Source: Halosimplex pelagicum
GTDB taxonomy: Archaea > Halobacteriota > Halobacteria > Halobacteriales > Haloarculaceae
Length of the DNA: 64,000 nucleotides
NCBI RefSeq assembly: GCF_013415905.1
Contig: NZ_CP058909.1
Coordinates: 2,666,001-2,730,000 of the forward strand
Direction of reading: 5' to 3'
The notes beneath the pieces are model-generated. The model was given only the letters and a program-made list of their open reading frames with translations. It did not search any database and was not told the DNA's origin. Position numbers and translations under genes: made by a program. The first letter of the stretch is position 1. Each line of letters begins with the position of its first letter. Below, one piece after another: positions 44,982-54,503 of the stretch.

Positions 44982-45104
44982 GGCGCCCGGTCGTCGCCTC
45001 GTCGTCCCGGTCCGTCACCGCCGGGGAGTGTCCAGTGTCGACCGCGCAGGCCTCCCCGGTCGAGCAGCGAACGGGAGAACGTAAGTGCCTGTACCGGACA
45101 GTTC

Positions 45105-45422
45105 GTGACTGTGATCGAGTGGTTCGGCGGAGAAGGGAACGTCGTCGACATCCTGATCCCGTTGTTCGGGATCTGCGTTCTCCTGCTCGCTCCGAAAGTA
45201 ACCGACACGAACCGCAGTCGGCGATACTTCGTCCCGGCGTTCGCCTCCTGGTTCGGTCTCCAACTGCTGATCGGACTCGAACAGGGCACCCTCGTCTCGT
45301 TCCCACATCCGATCGGGTTGGTCGGCGGCCTCCTGCTGTTGATCGGGTTCGTCGGACTGATCGTCCGTGGACTCTTCGCCGCGTGGAAGGGACGGGAATC
45401 GTCCGCGCCGCCGTCGAGATAG
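45105..45422 (+). CDS. Small membrane protein, three hydrophobic segments
   Basis: A 105-residue protein, start at GTG 45105 (no ATG before the first helix). Hydrophobic segments lie at about 13-30, 46-60 and 70-90, with short charged loops and a basic end. No family recognised. Base composition of this stretch is slightly less GC-rich than its neighbours. The gene lies between a regulator and an aldo/keto reductase with no sign of shared function. Confidence 0.6.
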   Translation: MTVIEWFGGEGNVVDILIPLFGICVLLLAPKVTDTNRSRRYFVPAFASWFGLQLLIGLEQGTLVSFPHPIGLVGGLLLLIGFVGLIVRGLFAAWKGRESSAPPSR

Positions 45423-45455
45423 CACGCTTTTCCCCGCCGGGACCGAACCGCCGGT

Positions 45456-46547
45456 ATGGTCACCAGGGACGCCACGTGGGCCTACCGCGAGGAGTTCGGC
45501 GACGAGTTCGCCCGCACCTACTTCCGGCGGTTCGGCGAGGGCGTCGTCTCCAGCGTCGGCGTCGGCACCTACCTCGGGGACGCGACCGACGCGGCCGACG
45601 ACGCCTACCGCGAGGCCATCGTCGAAGCGCTCGAGAGCGGGATCAACGTCGTCGACACGGCGATCAACTACCGCAACCAGCGCAGCGAGCGCGTCGTCGG
45701 CGAGGCCCTCGACGCGGCCGACACCGACCGGGAGGCCGTCCTCGTCGTCACGAAGGGCGGGTTCGTCCCCTTCGACGGCGAGCGGCCGGAGAACCCGGGC
45801 CGGTGGATACAGGAGGAGTACGTCGACACCGGGATCGTCGACGCCGACGACCTCGTGGCGGGGCAACACTGCATCGTGCCCGAGTTCGTCGACGACCAGC
45901 TCGACCGCTCGCTGGAGAACCTCGACCTCGATACCGTCGACCTCTACTACGTCCACAACCCCGAGACCCAGCTGGCCGACCGCTCGCCCGACGAGGTGTA
46001 CGACCAGCTGGAGGACACCTTCACGCGACTCGAAGAACGGGCCGCGGCGGGCGACATCCGCCAGTACGGCGTGGCGACGTGGGACGCCCTGCGCGTGCCG
46101 GCGGACGACGACAGCTACCTCTCGCTGGCCGAGATCGTCTCCCGAGCCCGGGCTGCGGCCAAACGCGCGGAGAACGCGGCGACGCACTTCCGGGCGGTCC
46201 AGCTGCCGTTCAACGTCGTGATGGCCGACGCCTTCACCGTCGAGGCCCAGGAGGGGTCGGAGGGCGCCCAGTCGACGCTGTGGTTCGCCCACGACGCGGG
46301 GCTGAACGTCTTCACGAGCGCGTCGCTGGCCCAGGGGAGGCTGGCGCGGGCGGGGCTGCCCGAGGACGTGGCCGAGCGGGTCGAGGGCGAGACGAGCGCC
46401 CAGCAGGCGATCAACTTCGCCCGGAGCGCGCCCGGCGTGACGTGTTCGCTGGTCGGGATGGGGTCGCCCGACCACGTCGCCGAGAACGTCGCGGCGGGAA
46501 CGTACCCGCCGCTCGGGGCCGATTCGTTCGACGCGGTCTTCGAGTGA
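45456..46547 (+). CDS. Aldo/keto reductase family protein
   Basis: A 363-residue TIM-barrel protein. Family marks are VGVGTYLGDATDAAD, NVVDTAINYRNQRSERVVGEAL (the Asp/Tyr catalytic region), VVTKGGFVPF (catalytic Lys), LYYVHNPETQL (His) and a C-terminal LVGMGSPDHVAENV (NADP-binding). It is longer than the standard 320 residues through a helical insert around residues 175-240. Substrate unknown. Confidence 0.9.
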   Translation: MVTRDATWAYREEFGDEFARTYFRRFGEGVVSSVGVGTYLGDATDAADDAYREAIVEALESGINVVDTAINYRNQRSERVVGEALDAADTDREAVLVVTKGGFVPFDGERPENPGRWIQEEYVDTGIVDADDLVAGQHCIVPEFVDDQLDRSLENLDLDTVDLYYVHNPETQLADRSPDEVYDQLEDTFTRLEERAAAGDIRQYGVATWDALRVPADDDSYLSLAEIVSRARAAAKRAENAATHFRAVQLPFNVVMADAFTVEAQEGSEGAQSTLWFAHDAGLNVFTSASLAQGRLARAGLPEDVAERVEGETSAQQAINFARSAPGVTCSLVGMGSPDHVAENVAAGTYPPLGADSFDAVFE

Positions 46548-46607
46548 GTACCGCAGAAGGGCGACTGTCGGGCGGTCGGTTGCGCTACGGCGGGGCCGGC
46601 GCGGCGG

Positions 46608-46778
46608 TCACCCCACCTTCTTCCACTTGCTGTCGCACTCCGGGCAGACCCGGACGGTGCCGATCTCGTCGGGGTCGTTCTCGGTCCCGAGCTCCTCGCC
46701 GCACTCGCTGCAGGCGAGGCGCTCGTAGACGTCTTTCTCGATCTCGCCCGACCGCAGCCCCTTCCGGACCGATTTCAT
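46608..46778 (-). CDS. 56-residue zinc-finger protein (HVO_0758-like)
   Basis: ATG 46778: MKSVRKGLRSGEIEKDVYER opens a 56-residue protein with CSECGEEL and CPECDSKW, a complete zinc ribbon, ending in WKKVG. From memory this matches the haloarchaeal micro-protein family named after Haloferax HVO_0758; the number is a recollection. Longer frames upstream would start inside GC-rich non-coding sequence. No partner gene is adjacent. Confidence 0.85.
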   Translation of the reverse strand: MKSVRKGLRSGEIEKDVYERLACSECGEELGTENDPDEIGTVRVCPECDSKWKKVG

Positions 46779-47035
46779 GGCCGGGGGTACGACACCGACT
46801 CTGAAAAACCCCATGCATAGATCCCACACACCCGACCCCCGCGCGGTCCGTCGAAATCCCGTCGCGAGGCGGCGCAATCCGCCGAGTTCGCGACGCTCGA
46901 AGGGTGCGGCCGAGCCCGGTACCGACGGGGCCGGCCCCCGCGGCACGCCCGGTCGTACCGGCCGCCCACGCGGCGGTCGGTCCGTACTCGGCGGAATAGC
47001 GGGCTATATGGGTGTCGAGTCGCTAGCCGGCGTCG

Positions 47036-48136
47036 ATGGAGTACGTCCAGGAGCGGGTGGCGACGCTGCACGACTTCGACGGCGCGGCGCCCGAGGCGCC
47101 GGTCGACCGCGCGACGGTCGTGGTGCCGCTGACCGACCGCGACCACGCCAGCCTCGCCGCCGAGCGCGTCCTCTCGACGCTCGGCGGCGTCGACCCCGAG
47201 TCCGTCCTCGTCGCCCTCCGCGCCGACGAGGGGAAGGTCGACGCGGTCCGCGAGTGGGTCGCCTCGCTCGATGTCGACGCCGACGTCCTGTGGTGCAACG
47301 CGCCCGCCGTCCGCGACCTGCTGGGCGAACACGGCCTCAACGGCGAGGCGGGCAAGGGCCGCGACGTGTGGCTCGCGCTCGGCGTCGCCGCCGCCCGCAG
47401 CGACCTCGTCGCCGTTCACGACGCCGACGCGACCACCTACGGTCCCGAACACGTCCCCCGCCTCCTCTTCCCGCTCGCCCGCGACTACGAGTTCGTCAAG
47501 GGCTACTACGCCCGCGTCGAGAACGGCCGCCTCTACGGCCGCCTCTGTCGCCTGTTCTACGAGCCCGTCGTCGCCGCCCTCGCCGACGCGCACGACGACC
47601 CGCTCGTCGACTATCTGGGCGCGTTCCGCTACGCGCTGGCCGGCGAGTTCGCCGCCACGAGCGACTCGATCCGCCGGCTCCGACCGCCCCGCGGGTGGGG
47701 GCTGGAGGTCGCCACGCTCGGCGACGCGTTCCGAACGGCGGGATTCGAGGGCACCGCACAGGTCGACCTGGGCATCCACGAACACGACCACCGCGCCGTC
47801 AGCGGCCGCGGCGGCCTCTCGGACATGGCCGACGAGGTCGCCGCCGCCCTCTTTTCGGCGCTCGACGACGGCGGCGTGTCCGTCGACTACGACGACCTCC
47901 GCGACCGCTACCGGACGACGGCTCGCCGTCTGGTCGACCAGTACGCCGCCGACGCCGCGTTCAACGGCCTCGACTACGACCCCGCCGACGAACGCCGGCA
48001 GGTCGACGCCTACGCCGAGTCGGTCCGTCCGCCCGAGACGGCCGACCGGCTGCCCGCCTGGGTCGAGACCGACCTCGACCCCGACGCCGTCTGCGAGGCC
48101 TCCCGCCACGCGCTCGACGACGCGACCGACCGCTGA
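47036..48136 (+). CDS. GpgS-like glycosyltransferase
   Basis: A 366-residue GT-A fold protein from ATG 47036. It shows AAPEAPVDRATVVVPLTD (donor-binding strand), GEAGKGRDVWLALGVAAA, VAVHDADATTY (metal-binding DxD-like), FVKGYYARVENGRLYGRL and RPPRGWGLEVATLG. These match glucosyl-3-phosphoglycerate synthase, the first step to glucosylglycerate or a related compatible solute. A matching phosphatase is not in the window, so the product is uncertain. Repeat copy B follows its stop. Confidence 0.85.
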   Translation: MEYVQERVATLHDFDGAAPEAPVDRATVVVPLTDRDHASLAAERVLSTLGGVDPESVLVALRADEGKVDAVREWVASLDVDADVLWCNAPAVRDLLGEHGLNGEAGKGRDVWLALGVAAARSDLVAVHDADATTYGPEHVPRLLFPLARDYEFVKGYYARVENGRLYGRLCRLFYEPVVAALADAHDDPLVDYLGAFRYALAGEFAATSDSIRRLRPPRGWGLEVATLGDAFRTAGFEGTAQVDLGIHEHDHRAVSGRGGLSDMADEVAAALFSALDDGGVSVDYDDLRDRYRTTARRLVDQYAADAAFNGLDYDPADERRQVDAYAESVRPPETADRLPAWVETDLDPDAVCEASRHALDDATDR

Positions 48137-48564
48137 GTGTCTGCCTCTGGTCACATCGAAATCGGTACGATCCGGGACTAACGACCTCGGCGTGCGCTGT
48201 CGAGCGTGCCCGCCTCGTGGCGGGCCGCTCGAAACAGTCGCGCGAGGGATGAGCATCGCAGCCTGCGAGAAGCGCAAGAGGCTGGGGAGGTGTGAGGCCG
48301 TCTGCGGTTGCTGTTGCGGTCGCGGTTGCGGTCCTGGTGGACTGAAAGGGCGAGGCGCGCTCGCGTGCAGTTCAGTCGCCTGAGCGGGCACTATCCGCGC
48401 GGGCGGTGCGGAGAGCGCGGATATTCGACTCAGCGACCGCGAGCGGGTCGAGGGCTTTCATCGCTTGCTGTCGGGTGCGGTCGTTTCTCCAGCTAGCGAG
48501 GCGAAGCACTCGGGGTTACTATCGACGAACTCGCCGTCTGAAACGAACGCAACCACGAAAACGC
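48137..48564. other. Intergenic region between convergent genes holding repeat copy B
   Basis: The 428 bases between the GpgS-like gene and the DHH phosphoesterase gene contain only repeat copy B. I see no other gene, promoter or terminator. Confidence 0.6.
48190..48483 (+). repeat. Dispersed structured repeat, copy B
   Basis: The first 58 bases (48197-48254) are identical to copy C. Stem-loop 1 (48200-48214 with 48219-48232) has 14 paired bases and one bulged T. Stem-loop 2 is TATCCGCGC 48392-48400 with GCGCGGATA 48415-48423. Between them the sequence varies in length relative to A and C, so no reading frame is shared. Confidence 0.85.
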
Positions 48565-49755
48565 CTAGATTTCCCCGGCCATGGCGTCGAACAGCCGCTC
48601 GACGAACTCCTCGCGGTCGAGTCCGTCGCCGGGGCCCAGCCCTTCCATGTGCTCGACGGAGAGCTGGCCGCCGCCCATGCGGGCGTGGCCGCCGGCGTTG
48701 GCCATGGGGATCTCGTCGACGACGGCGCGGAGGGTCTTGCCCATGTGGACCCGGTCGTCGCGCGAGCGCCCGGAGAGATGCAATGTGTCGCCCTTCTGGC
48801 CCATGACGACGACGGCGGTCACGCCCTCCAGCTGGCTCAGCTCGTCGGCGGCCTGGGGGATGGCGTCGGCGTTGGAGACTTCCCCCACGTCGGCGACGGC
48901 GAAGGCGTTACGGACGTGCCGTTGGTTGATAGCGCGGGCCTTGACCTCCAGCACCTCGGCGTCGACCTGGGGGTTGGCGATGCGGTCGAGACGGTCCTCG
49001 TCGATGCCCTCGTAGAGGTAGGCGCTGGCTTCGAACTCGGCGGCCGAACAGCCCTTGGTCAGCTGCTTGGTGTCGGACTGGATGCCGTAGAGCAGGCCGG
49101 TGGCGGTGTCGGAGGGGAGGACCCGGTCGTCGTCCTCCCCGAGGTCACCTTCCTCGTCGGGTCCGACGGGCTCCCAGCCCTGCTGTTCGAGGTACTCGGC
49201 GAAGATGCTGGCACAGGAGCCGTGGTCGGGGCGCACGTCGGTGAACGCCGAGCCGGTGCCTTCGCCTGGGTGGTGGTCGACGACGGCGACCGGGTCGACG
49301 GAGTCGGCGCCGGCGAACCCGCGGGGTTCGTTGTGGTCGACGAGGACCACGTCGTCGGCCAGCAGGTCGCTCGCGTTCTCGACGCGGTCGAACTCCAGGT
49401 CGAGGACGGTCTCGAAGGCGCGGTTCTCCTGGTGGCGGATCTGGCCGGGGTACTGGAGGTGGGCGTCGACGCCGGTCGCCTCGGCGAACTCGCCGACGGC
49501 GAGCGCCGAGGCCATGGCGTCGGGGTCGGGGTTGGGGTGCATCAGGACCGAAATCTCGTCGCGGCCGGCGAGGTGACCGACGAACTCCGCGCCGGGCGTC
49601 CGTCGTAGGCGCCGGATCCCCCACCAGAGCGCGACGAGCACGGCGAGCAAGCCGACGACGGCGGCCGCCAGAACCAGCGGGTCCTGTTCGGCGACCGCCG
49701 CGGCGGCGTCCTGGGGCGCGACCGCCCCGACGCCACCCGCGGCTGCGTGTGGCAT
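48565..49755 (-). CDS. DHH/DHHA1 phosphoesterase, membrane-anchored
   Basis: ATG 49755 (MPHAAAGGVG) is chosen over a GTG 13 codons upstream; length is 396 residues. A hydrophobic helix (about 27-46) is followed by the DHH domain with HPNPDPDAMASA (metal-binding DPD) and VDHHPGEGTG, then DHHA1 with a C-terminal GGHARMGGGQLS. Membrane-bound DHH enzymes include GdpP-type c-di-AMP phosphodiesterases and RecJ/NrnA-like nucleases. The RecJ-like layout plus a single anchor favours a nucleotide or short-RNA phosphodiesterase, but the substrate is not certain. Confidence 0.92.
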   Translation of the reverse strand: MPHAAAGGVGAVAPQDAAAAVAEQDPLVLAAAVVGLLAVLVALWWGIRRLRRTPGAEFVGHLAGRDEISVLMHPNPDPDAMASALAVGEFAEATGVDAHLQYPGQIRHQENRAFETVLDLEFDRVENASDLLADDVVLVDHNEPRGFAGADSVDPVAVVDHHPGEGTGSAFTDVRPDHGSCASIFAEYLEQQGWEPVGPDEEGDLGEDDDRVLPSDTATGLLYGIQSDTKQLTKGCSAAEFEASAYLYEGIDEDRLDRIANPQVDAEVLEVKARAINQRHVRNAFAVADVGEVSNADAIPQAADELSQLEGVTAVVVMGQKGDTLHLSGRSRDDRVHMGKTLRAVVDEIPMANAGGHARMGGGQLSVEHMEGLGPGDGLDREEFVERLFDAMAGEI

Positions 49756-49905
49756 ACCCGGGCTGTCGCCTTGGAGGGTCAAGTAGTTTCTCACTGTCCA
49801 TCTCCCACCCGGATCGTCGAATATGACGGATTAGACCCGATGATATCCCCGATACCGATCGGGCGACTCGCCGACATCTCTGACATCGAATAGCTTCGCC
49901 CGGGG

Positions 49906-50811
49906 TCAGGCCGTCCCGCCGTCGTCCGCGAGATACGCGTCGACCGCCGCGCGGTACCCCTCCCGGTAGGTCGGGAACGCGAACTCGTAGTCCAGCCCGC
50001 GCAGTTTGCCGTTCGAGACGCGCTTGCTCGTCCGCAGTCGCCGCTCGACGGTCTCGGAGGGGTCCTCGGCGGCGAGACGCTCCTCGATCGTCCGCTTCTC
50101 CGGTTCGGGCTCGCCGCACTCCTCGGCCAGCCAGTCGGCGAACTCCCACTTGGCGACCGGCTCGTCGTCGACGACGTTGACCGCCTCGCCGCGAGCCAGG
50201 CCCGATTCGAGCAGGTAGCGCACCGCGCCCGCGGCGTCGTCGCGGTGGACCATGTTCAGGTACCCCTCCGTCACCGGCCCCTCGACGTAGCGGGCCAGCC
50301 GGTACCGATCCGGACCGTACAGCCCGGCGTACCTGGCGACCGTGCCGTCGACCCCGTACTCCGCGGGCCGCTCGACGGCGATCCGCTCGGCCTCGGCGAG
50401 CACCTCCGTCTTCGCCGTGGTCGGGTCGATCGGCGTCTCCTCGTCGACCCAGTCGCCGTCGTGGTCGCCGTATACGCCCGTGCTCGACGTATACACGACG
50501 CGGTCGGGGGCCGATTCGCGGCCACAGAAGTGGTCGACGGCGGTCTGCAGTCCCTCGACGTACACCTCGCGGGCCGCTTCCGCACCGCGACCGCCGCTGC
50601 TGGCCGCGAAGACCACGGCGTCGGCATCGGGCACCGCCGCCAGCGCGTCGCCGTCGGTCACGTCCGCCCGCACGCCCGCGAAACCGGCCGACTCGATCGC
50701 CTCGACGCCCGACTCGGAGCGGCGGACGCCCACCGCGTCGTGGCCCGCCGCGGTCAGCTGTCGACCCAGTTCGGTCCCGACGTAGCCGCAACCGAGGATA
50801 GCGACGCGCAT
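49906..50811 (-). CDS. NAD(P)-dependent SDR/epimerase-like protein
   Basis: A 301-residue protein starting at ATG 50811 with the Rossmann motif AILGCGYVGTELG. VVYTSSTGVYGDHDG carries the Ser/Tyr region of extended SDRs, although the usual YxxxK is not obvious. NMVHRDDAAGAVRYLL is typical of atypical SDRs of the SDR_a5/NAD-binding group. Sugar-nucleotide epimerase-like fold; substrate unknown. It overlaps the stop of the upstream gene by one base (TAATG), implying an operon. Confidence 0.9.
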   Translation of the reverse strand: MRVAILGCGYVGTELGRQLTAAGHDAVGVRRSESGVEAIESAGFAGVRADVTDGDALAAVPDADAVVFAASSGGRGAEAAREVYVEGLQTAVDHFCGRESAPDRVVYTSSTGVYGDHDGDWVDEETPIDPTTAKTEVLAEAERIAVERPAEYGVDGTVARYAGLYGPDRYRLARYVEGPVTEGYLNMVHRDDAAGAVRYLLESGLARGEAVNVVDDEPVAKWEFADWLAEECGEPEPEKRTIEERLAAEDPSETVERRLRTSKRVSNGKLRGLDYEFAFPTYREGYRAAVDAYLADDGGTA

Positions 50812-51233
50812 TATCGGCCTTCGAGGAACTGGTGGATCGCCGCGTACTCGGCGAGCGTGATCGGGTACCGTCCCTCCACCTTCTGCTGGATCTCCTTGGG
50901 ATCCATCTCGTCGTCCAGCGCCGCGGCGACGGCGTCGACGTCGACGACCGCGGTGGTCATCCCCATCAGCAGGATGTCCAGCGCCTCCAGTTTGATCGTC
51001 TCGCCGTCCGGTCGGTCGGGATCGGCCGCCAGGATCGCCGACGCGGCCTCCAGCGTCAGTTCCGGTCGGTCGCCGGCGGCGATCGCCTCGACGACCTCGC
51101 GGTCGACGCCCGACCGCGAGACGACCGCGTCGGTCCCCACCGACTCGACCGTCGCTGCCAGTACCTCCCCGTACGCCGTCCGTAACTCCTCGGGCGACCG
51201 CTCGCCCGCCGACTCGAACTCGCCTCTGAGCAT
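50811..51233 (-). CDS. DUF5791 family hypothetical protein
   Basis: A 140-residue acidic, helical protein (LRGEFESAGERSPEELRTAYGEVL and MTTAVVDVDAVAAALDDEMDPKEIQQKVEG), without membrane or metal motifs. I place it in the haloarchaeal family recalled as DUF5791. Function unknown. Its stop shares a base with the start of the SDR gene, so they are likely co-transcribed. Confidence 0.8.
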   Translation of the reverse strand: MLRGEFESAGERSPEELRTAYGEVLAATVESVGTDAVVSRSGVDREVVEAIAAGDRPELTLEAASAILAADPDRPDGETIKLEALDILLMGMTTAVVDVDAVAAALDDEMDPKEIQQKVEGRYPITLAEYAAIHQFLEGR

Positions 51234-51290
51234 ACCCGTCCTTCGCGGTCGGCCTACAAGTCAGTGTCACTCTCGACCGGCTCCCCGACT

Positions 51291-51336
51291 CGACTCCGAT
51301 TGACAGTCCGGACCGACTCCGATTGACAGTCCGGAC
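51291..51336. repeat. Perfect tandem duplication of 23 bp
   Basis: The unit CGACTCCGATTGACAGTCCG plus GAC occurs at 51291-51313 and again at 51314-51336 with no difference. Each unit includes the palindrome GTCCGGAC. It lies 58-103 bases before the ATG of the DUF5791 gene and six bases past the stop of the pilus-like operon, so it may be a recent slippage event in a promoter. Confidence 0.85.
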
Positions 51337-51341
51337 CGCGC

Positions 51342-54300
51342 TCATCCGTTCCCGCCACCGGTCTCGGTTCCGTTGATCGACAGCGGATACGTCTCGCCGG
51401 TCCATGGACGCGCCCGGGGATCCGGCCCGGGGATCGGCCACCCCTTCGACTGCTCTATGGAGTTGCCGTCGATGTCGCCGACGCCGGTCCCGCCCGGCGG
51501 GACGACCACCGTCACCGCCGTCCGGGTCGTGAACGTCACCTTCGAGGAGCGACCGAGCACCTCCGAGGCGCCGTCGCCGTCCAGATCCAGCGTCGCGTTC
51601 CCGCCGTCGCGGACGTACTGCAGTGACGCGTCACCGATGGCGGGCGTCCGCCGCGGCACCTCGACGGCGAAGCGCGCGTACTGGCCCCGGACCGTCACCG
51701 ACCAGACGTTCGTCGTTACCCACCAGCTCGCGATAGGCGGCGCCACGGGCAGCCCGGCCGGGATCTCGGTGACCGACTCGTTGAACCGCTTGGCCACCGT
51801 CTCCGAGACCTTCGATTTGACCGCCTGTCCGACCGCGTCCTTCACCCCGGCCGCGGCGGTCGTCACCGCTGTCCCCGACACCTTCCCTCGCTTCGACTCC
51901 AGCGCATCGTAGAGGCCGGTCCGTACCTGTAGCCTGACCCAGTCGCGCTGTCGCGTCGACCACTCTTCCTCGGTCCGCCGCGCCGCGGCGGCAACGATCG
52001 GGTCGACGACCGACCCGTTCGACATCGCGAGCGCCCGGGCGTCGAGCGCTGGCCACCGGTCGAGGCCCGACTCGACGATGGCGTCGTGGTCGGTCGAGAG
52101 ATTACCGACGCCCGCCGACTCCAGCTCCGCCGCAAGCACCTCTTCGACCTCCGTGACCGTGTCGTTCAGTTCCGCCTGCAGGCGATCGCGGCGTTCCCTG
52201 ACGGTGGCGTTGGACCGGTAGTCGAGCGTCCGGTTGGCCGCCCGGAGCGCCCGGGCGGCCGTCGAGAGCCGGCGCTCCCGGCTCGTCCCGCCGGGGAGGA
52301 GCGCGCTCAGCGCCACGTCCGTCGCGTCGGCGAAGGGGATACTGAAGTAGTTCACGTTCCGGGCGGTCAGCGGATGCGTGTCGTTGTCGACGGCCGTCAC
52401 CTGGTCCGACGTGACCTTCGCCAGCGTCAGGTACGGCGGCGCGCCGTCGACCGAGTACTCCAGATTCGGGCCGTCGCCACCCGCTCCGGCACCTGCACCG
52501 GCTCCGTCCGCTCCGGACCCGCCGCCCGGGCCGGCGTCGCGCTCGTCGGCCCGTCGGGCGTCGTAACTCGACCGCAGCCGCGACAGCGACGGCCCGCCGA
52601 CCGTCCCGATCGCGCTCTCGAAGGCGCTCTCGCGTTTCGACCGCTGGTCCGCCCGCCGCTCCACTCGATCGATCACGGACGAGAGATAGCGCCCGCGGAC
52701 GGCCGCCCGGGCCTTCGCGGCGACGCTATCGTAGGTGGCCGGCGCGTCGACGAGTTCGCCCCGCCGCTCGCGTAGCTGCGCGGCCAGCTCCGCGGCCGGC
52801 CTCGCTTCGTGTGTCCCCATCCGGCCGCGCGCGACCGAGACGGACGCCTCGCGGACCGTCCGGCGTAGCTCGATCAGGTCCCGGTAGACCCACCGCGACA
52901 GCTCACCGGGCCACTCGCCGTCGATCCGCGTCGGCGCCGTCGAGAGCGTACCGCGCGCCGCGCGCCCGGCGAGCGAGTCCGGTCCGCCCGCGAGTTCGAC
53001 CGCATCGCGGACCTTCGGCGGCACGTCGGCGAGGTTCGGGCCGCCGAACCGGCCGCCCCGCTCGTGGACGGACGGGATGGGACGGTCCGGGGCGTGCGGC
53101 GTCGGCGCGTGGCGTCCGACGACGGCGACGCGAACCCGTCTCGTCTCGGTGCTCGTCCGCGTCGTCGAGTTGAACGAGCCGTTGTGGTGCCACACCGCCC
53201 TCCGCTCGTGGCGCAGCCGCACCGTTCGGACGTACGTCTCCAGCCGGTGGTACCCCGACGGGTCCGAGACGGTCGGGCCGCCCGTCGCGTTCGACACGCC
53301 GACCACGTCGGTGTCCGTCGACTCGACGCGGAACTGCCAGTCGTCGCCCGACGGCGGACCCGGCCGGTCGGGCGTCCCGCCGGCGACCCGATCGGTCGCC
53401 GCCAACGTCCGGATATCGGCGCCGTACACCGAGTCGATCGTCCCGTTGACCCGGCCGTCACGGACGAACTCCCGATAGGCCCTGTCCGCCGAGAGCCCGA
53501 CGGAGACGTTCACCGTCTCGTTCGGTGCCGGCGTGTCGGTCCCGCCCGAGGCGAGTCCCGGGACGCCCGCACTCTCCGAGGGGCCCCCGGCCGTCTGAAT
53601 CCCCTGCTGGAGGAGCTTGTTCGTGGAATCCTTGCTCGGGCCGTGGGTCGCGACCACCTCCTGCAGCCCGACGCGGGCGATCGCGGTCCCGAGCGCGTCG
53701 CGTCCGTCCGGGTCGCTCGCGCCGAACACCGACCGCTGCTCGTCGAGTACTGCCCCGTTCGTCATCAGTTCGACGTGGCGATTCGCGACCACGTTCTCGA
53801 TGGGCGCGCCGCCGTACTGGGCGTAGCCGCGAGCCCAGGCCACCGCGTACAGCCGGACGGTCAGCCGCTGGCCCAGCCCGGGTTTCGAGACCCCGCGCTT
53901 GAGCCGCTTCTGGTAGGTCTCGACGCGCTCGTGGACGGCCAGCACCGGCGTCGGAACGACGACCGAGAACGAACGGCGTTCGGTGCCGACCGCGCGACCG
54001 TTCCGGGTCGCCTCGACGGTGACGTTCGATATCTCGGCCCGGAGCTTCGTCCCGTCGGGACCGGCCCGCTCGACGCTCACTCGCTCCATCGCCGCCCGGA
54101 GCGCCTCCGGCGTCGGCGTCGGGGCCAGCGACGCGTTCGCACGGACCCCGCGGTGGGTTCGGGCGACCGTCTGCAGTCGCTCACGGGCGGCGCGGTAGAT
54201 CCGGACCTTCAGCGCGTCCTCGAACTCCGTCTCCGGGTCGAGCAGCGCACCCCATCGGTTGTTCGCCGGTGTCAGGACGGGGTCGCTGGCCGCGGCGACG

Positions 54301-54503
54301 CCCGCCTCGGCGACGGCCGTCCGGACCGCCGCGCGGGCGTCGGCGGTCGTCCGCTCGACGGCCAGGTCGACCGCCGGCTCGGGCGTCGGCTGCGGGCGGT
54401 CGACCGCGCTGGCGAACAGCGCGCTCGACAGCACCAGCAGGACGCCGACGAGCGCGAACGGGACGCGACCGCGCGTTCCGACCTCGAAACCGTCCCGGGT
54501 CAC
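51342..54503 (-). CDS. Large membrane-anchored surface protein of the pilus-like operon
   Basis: Start set at GTG 54503, since it gives a four-base GTGA overlap with the upstream gene; the longest frame begins three codons earlier. The 1053 residues open with one membrane helix (about 12-35: VPFALVGVLLVLSSALFASA). The rest is a long region of helices and beta segments, with Ala-rich coiled parts, a Gly/Asp/Ala linker (GPGGGSGADGAGAGAGAGGD) near the middle and many NGT/NVS sequons. The C-terminus is beta-rich. It matches the family I recall as DUF7286, found only in haloarchaeal pilus-like operons. Likely the large external part of the machine. Confidence 0.85.
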   Translation of the reverse strand: MTRDGFEVGTRGRVPFALVGVLLVLSSALFASAVDRPQPTPEPAVDLAVERTTADARAAVRTAVAEAGVAAASDPVLTPANNRWGALLDPETEFEDALKVRIYRAARERLQTVARTHRGVRANASLAPTPTPEALRAAMERVSVERAGPDGTKLRAEISNVTVEATRNGRAVGTERRSFSVVVPTPVLAVHERVETYQKRLKRGVSKPGLGQRLTVRLYAVAWARGYAQYGGAPIENVVANRHVELMTNGAVLDEQRSVFGASDPDGRDALGTAIARVGLQEVVATHGPSKDSTNKLLQQGIQTAGGPSESAGVPGLASGGTDTPAPNETVNVSVGLSADRAYREFVRDGRVNGTIDSVYGADIRTLAATDRVAGGTPDRPGPPSGDDWQFRVESTDTDVVGVSNATGGPTVSDPSGYHRLETYVRTVRLRHERRAVWHHNGSFNSTTRTSTETRRVRVAVVGRHAPTPHAPDRPIPSVHERGGRFGGPNLADVPPKVRDAVELAGGPDSLAGRAARGTLSTAPTRIDGEWPGELSRWVYRDLIELRRTVREASVSVARGRMGTHEARPAAELAAQLRERRGELVDAPATYDSVAAKARAAVRGRYLSSVIDRVERRADQRSKRESAFESAIGTVGGPSLSRLRSSYDARRADERDAGPGGGSGADGAGAGAGAGGDGPNLEYSVDGAPPYLTLAKVTSDQVTAVDNDTHPLTARNVNYFSIPFADATDVALSALLPGGTSRERRLSTAARALRAANRTLDYRSNATVRERRDRLQAELNDTVTEVEEVLAAELESAGVGNLSTDHDAIVESGLDRWPALDARALAMSNGSVVDPIVAAAARRTEEEWSTRQRDWVRLQVRTGLYDALESKRGKVSGTAVTTAAAGVKDAVGQAVKSKVSETVAKRFNESVTEIPAGLPVAPPIASWWVTTNVWSVTVRGQYARFAVEVPRRTPAIGDASLQYVRDGGNATLDLDGDGASEVLGRSSKVTFTTRTAVTVVVPPGGTGVGDIDGNSIEQSKGWPIPGPDPRARPWTGETYPLSINGTETGGGNG

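Noticed and set aside
46775..48391. 538-codon minus-strand frame over the GpgS-like gene
   Set aside because: It is the antisense shadow of a well-supported glycosyltransferase and begins inside repeat copy B. Its start (MPAQATE) recurs in the other repeat copies but the frame then diverges.
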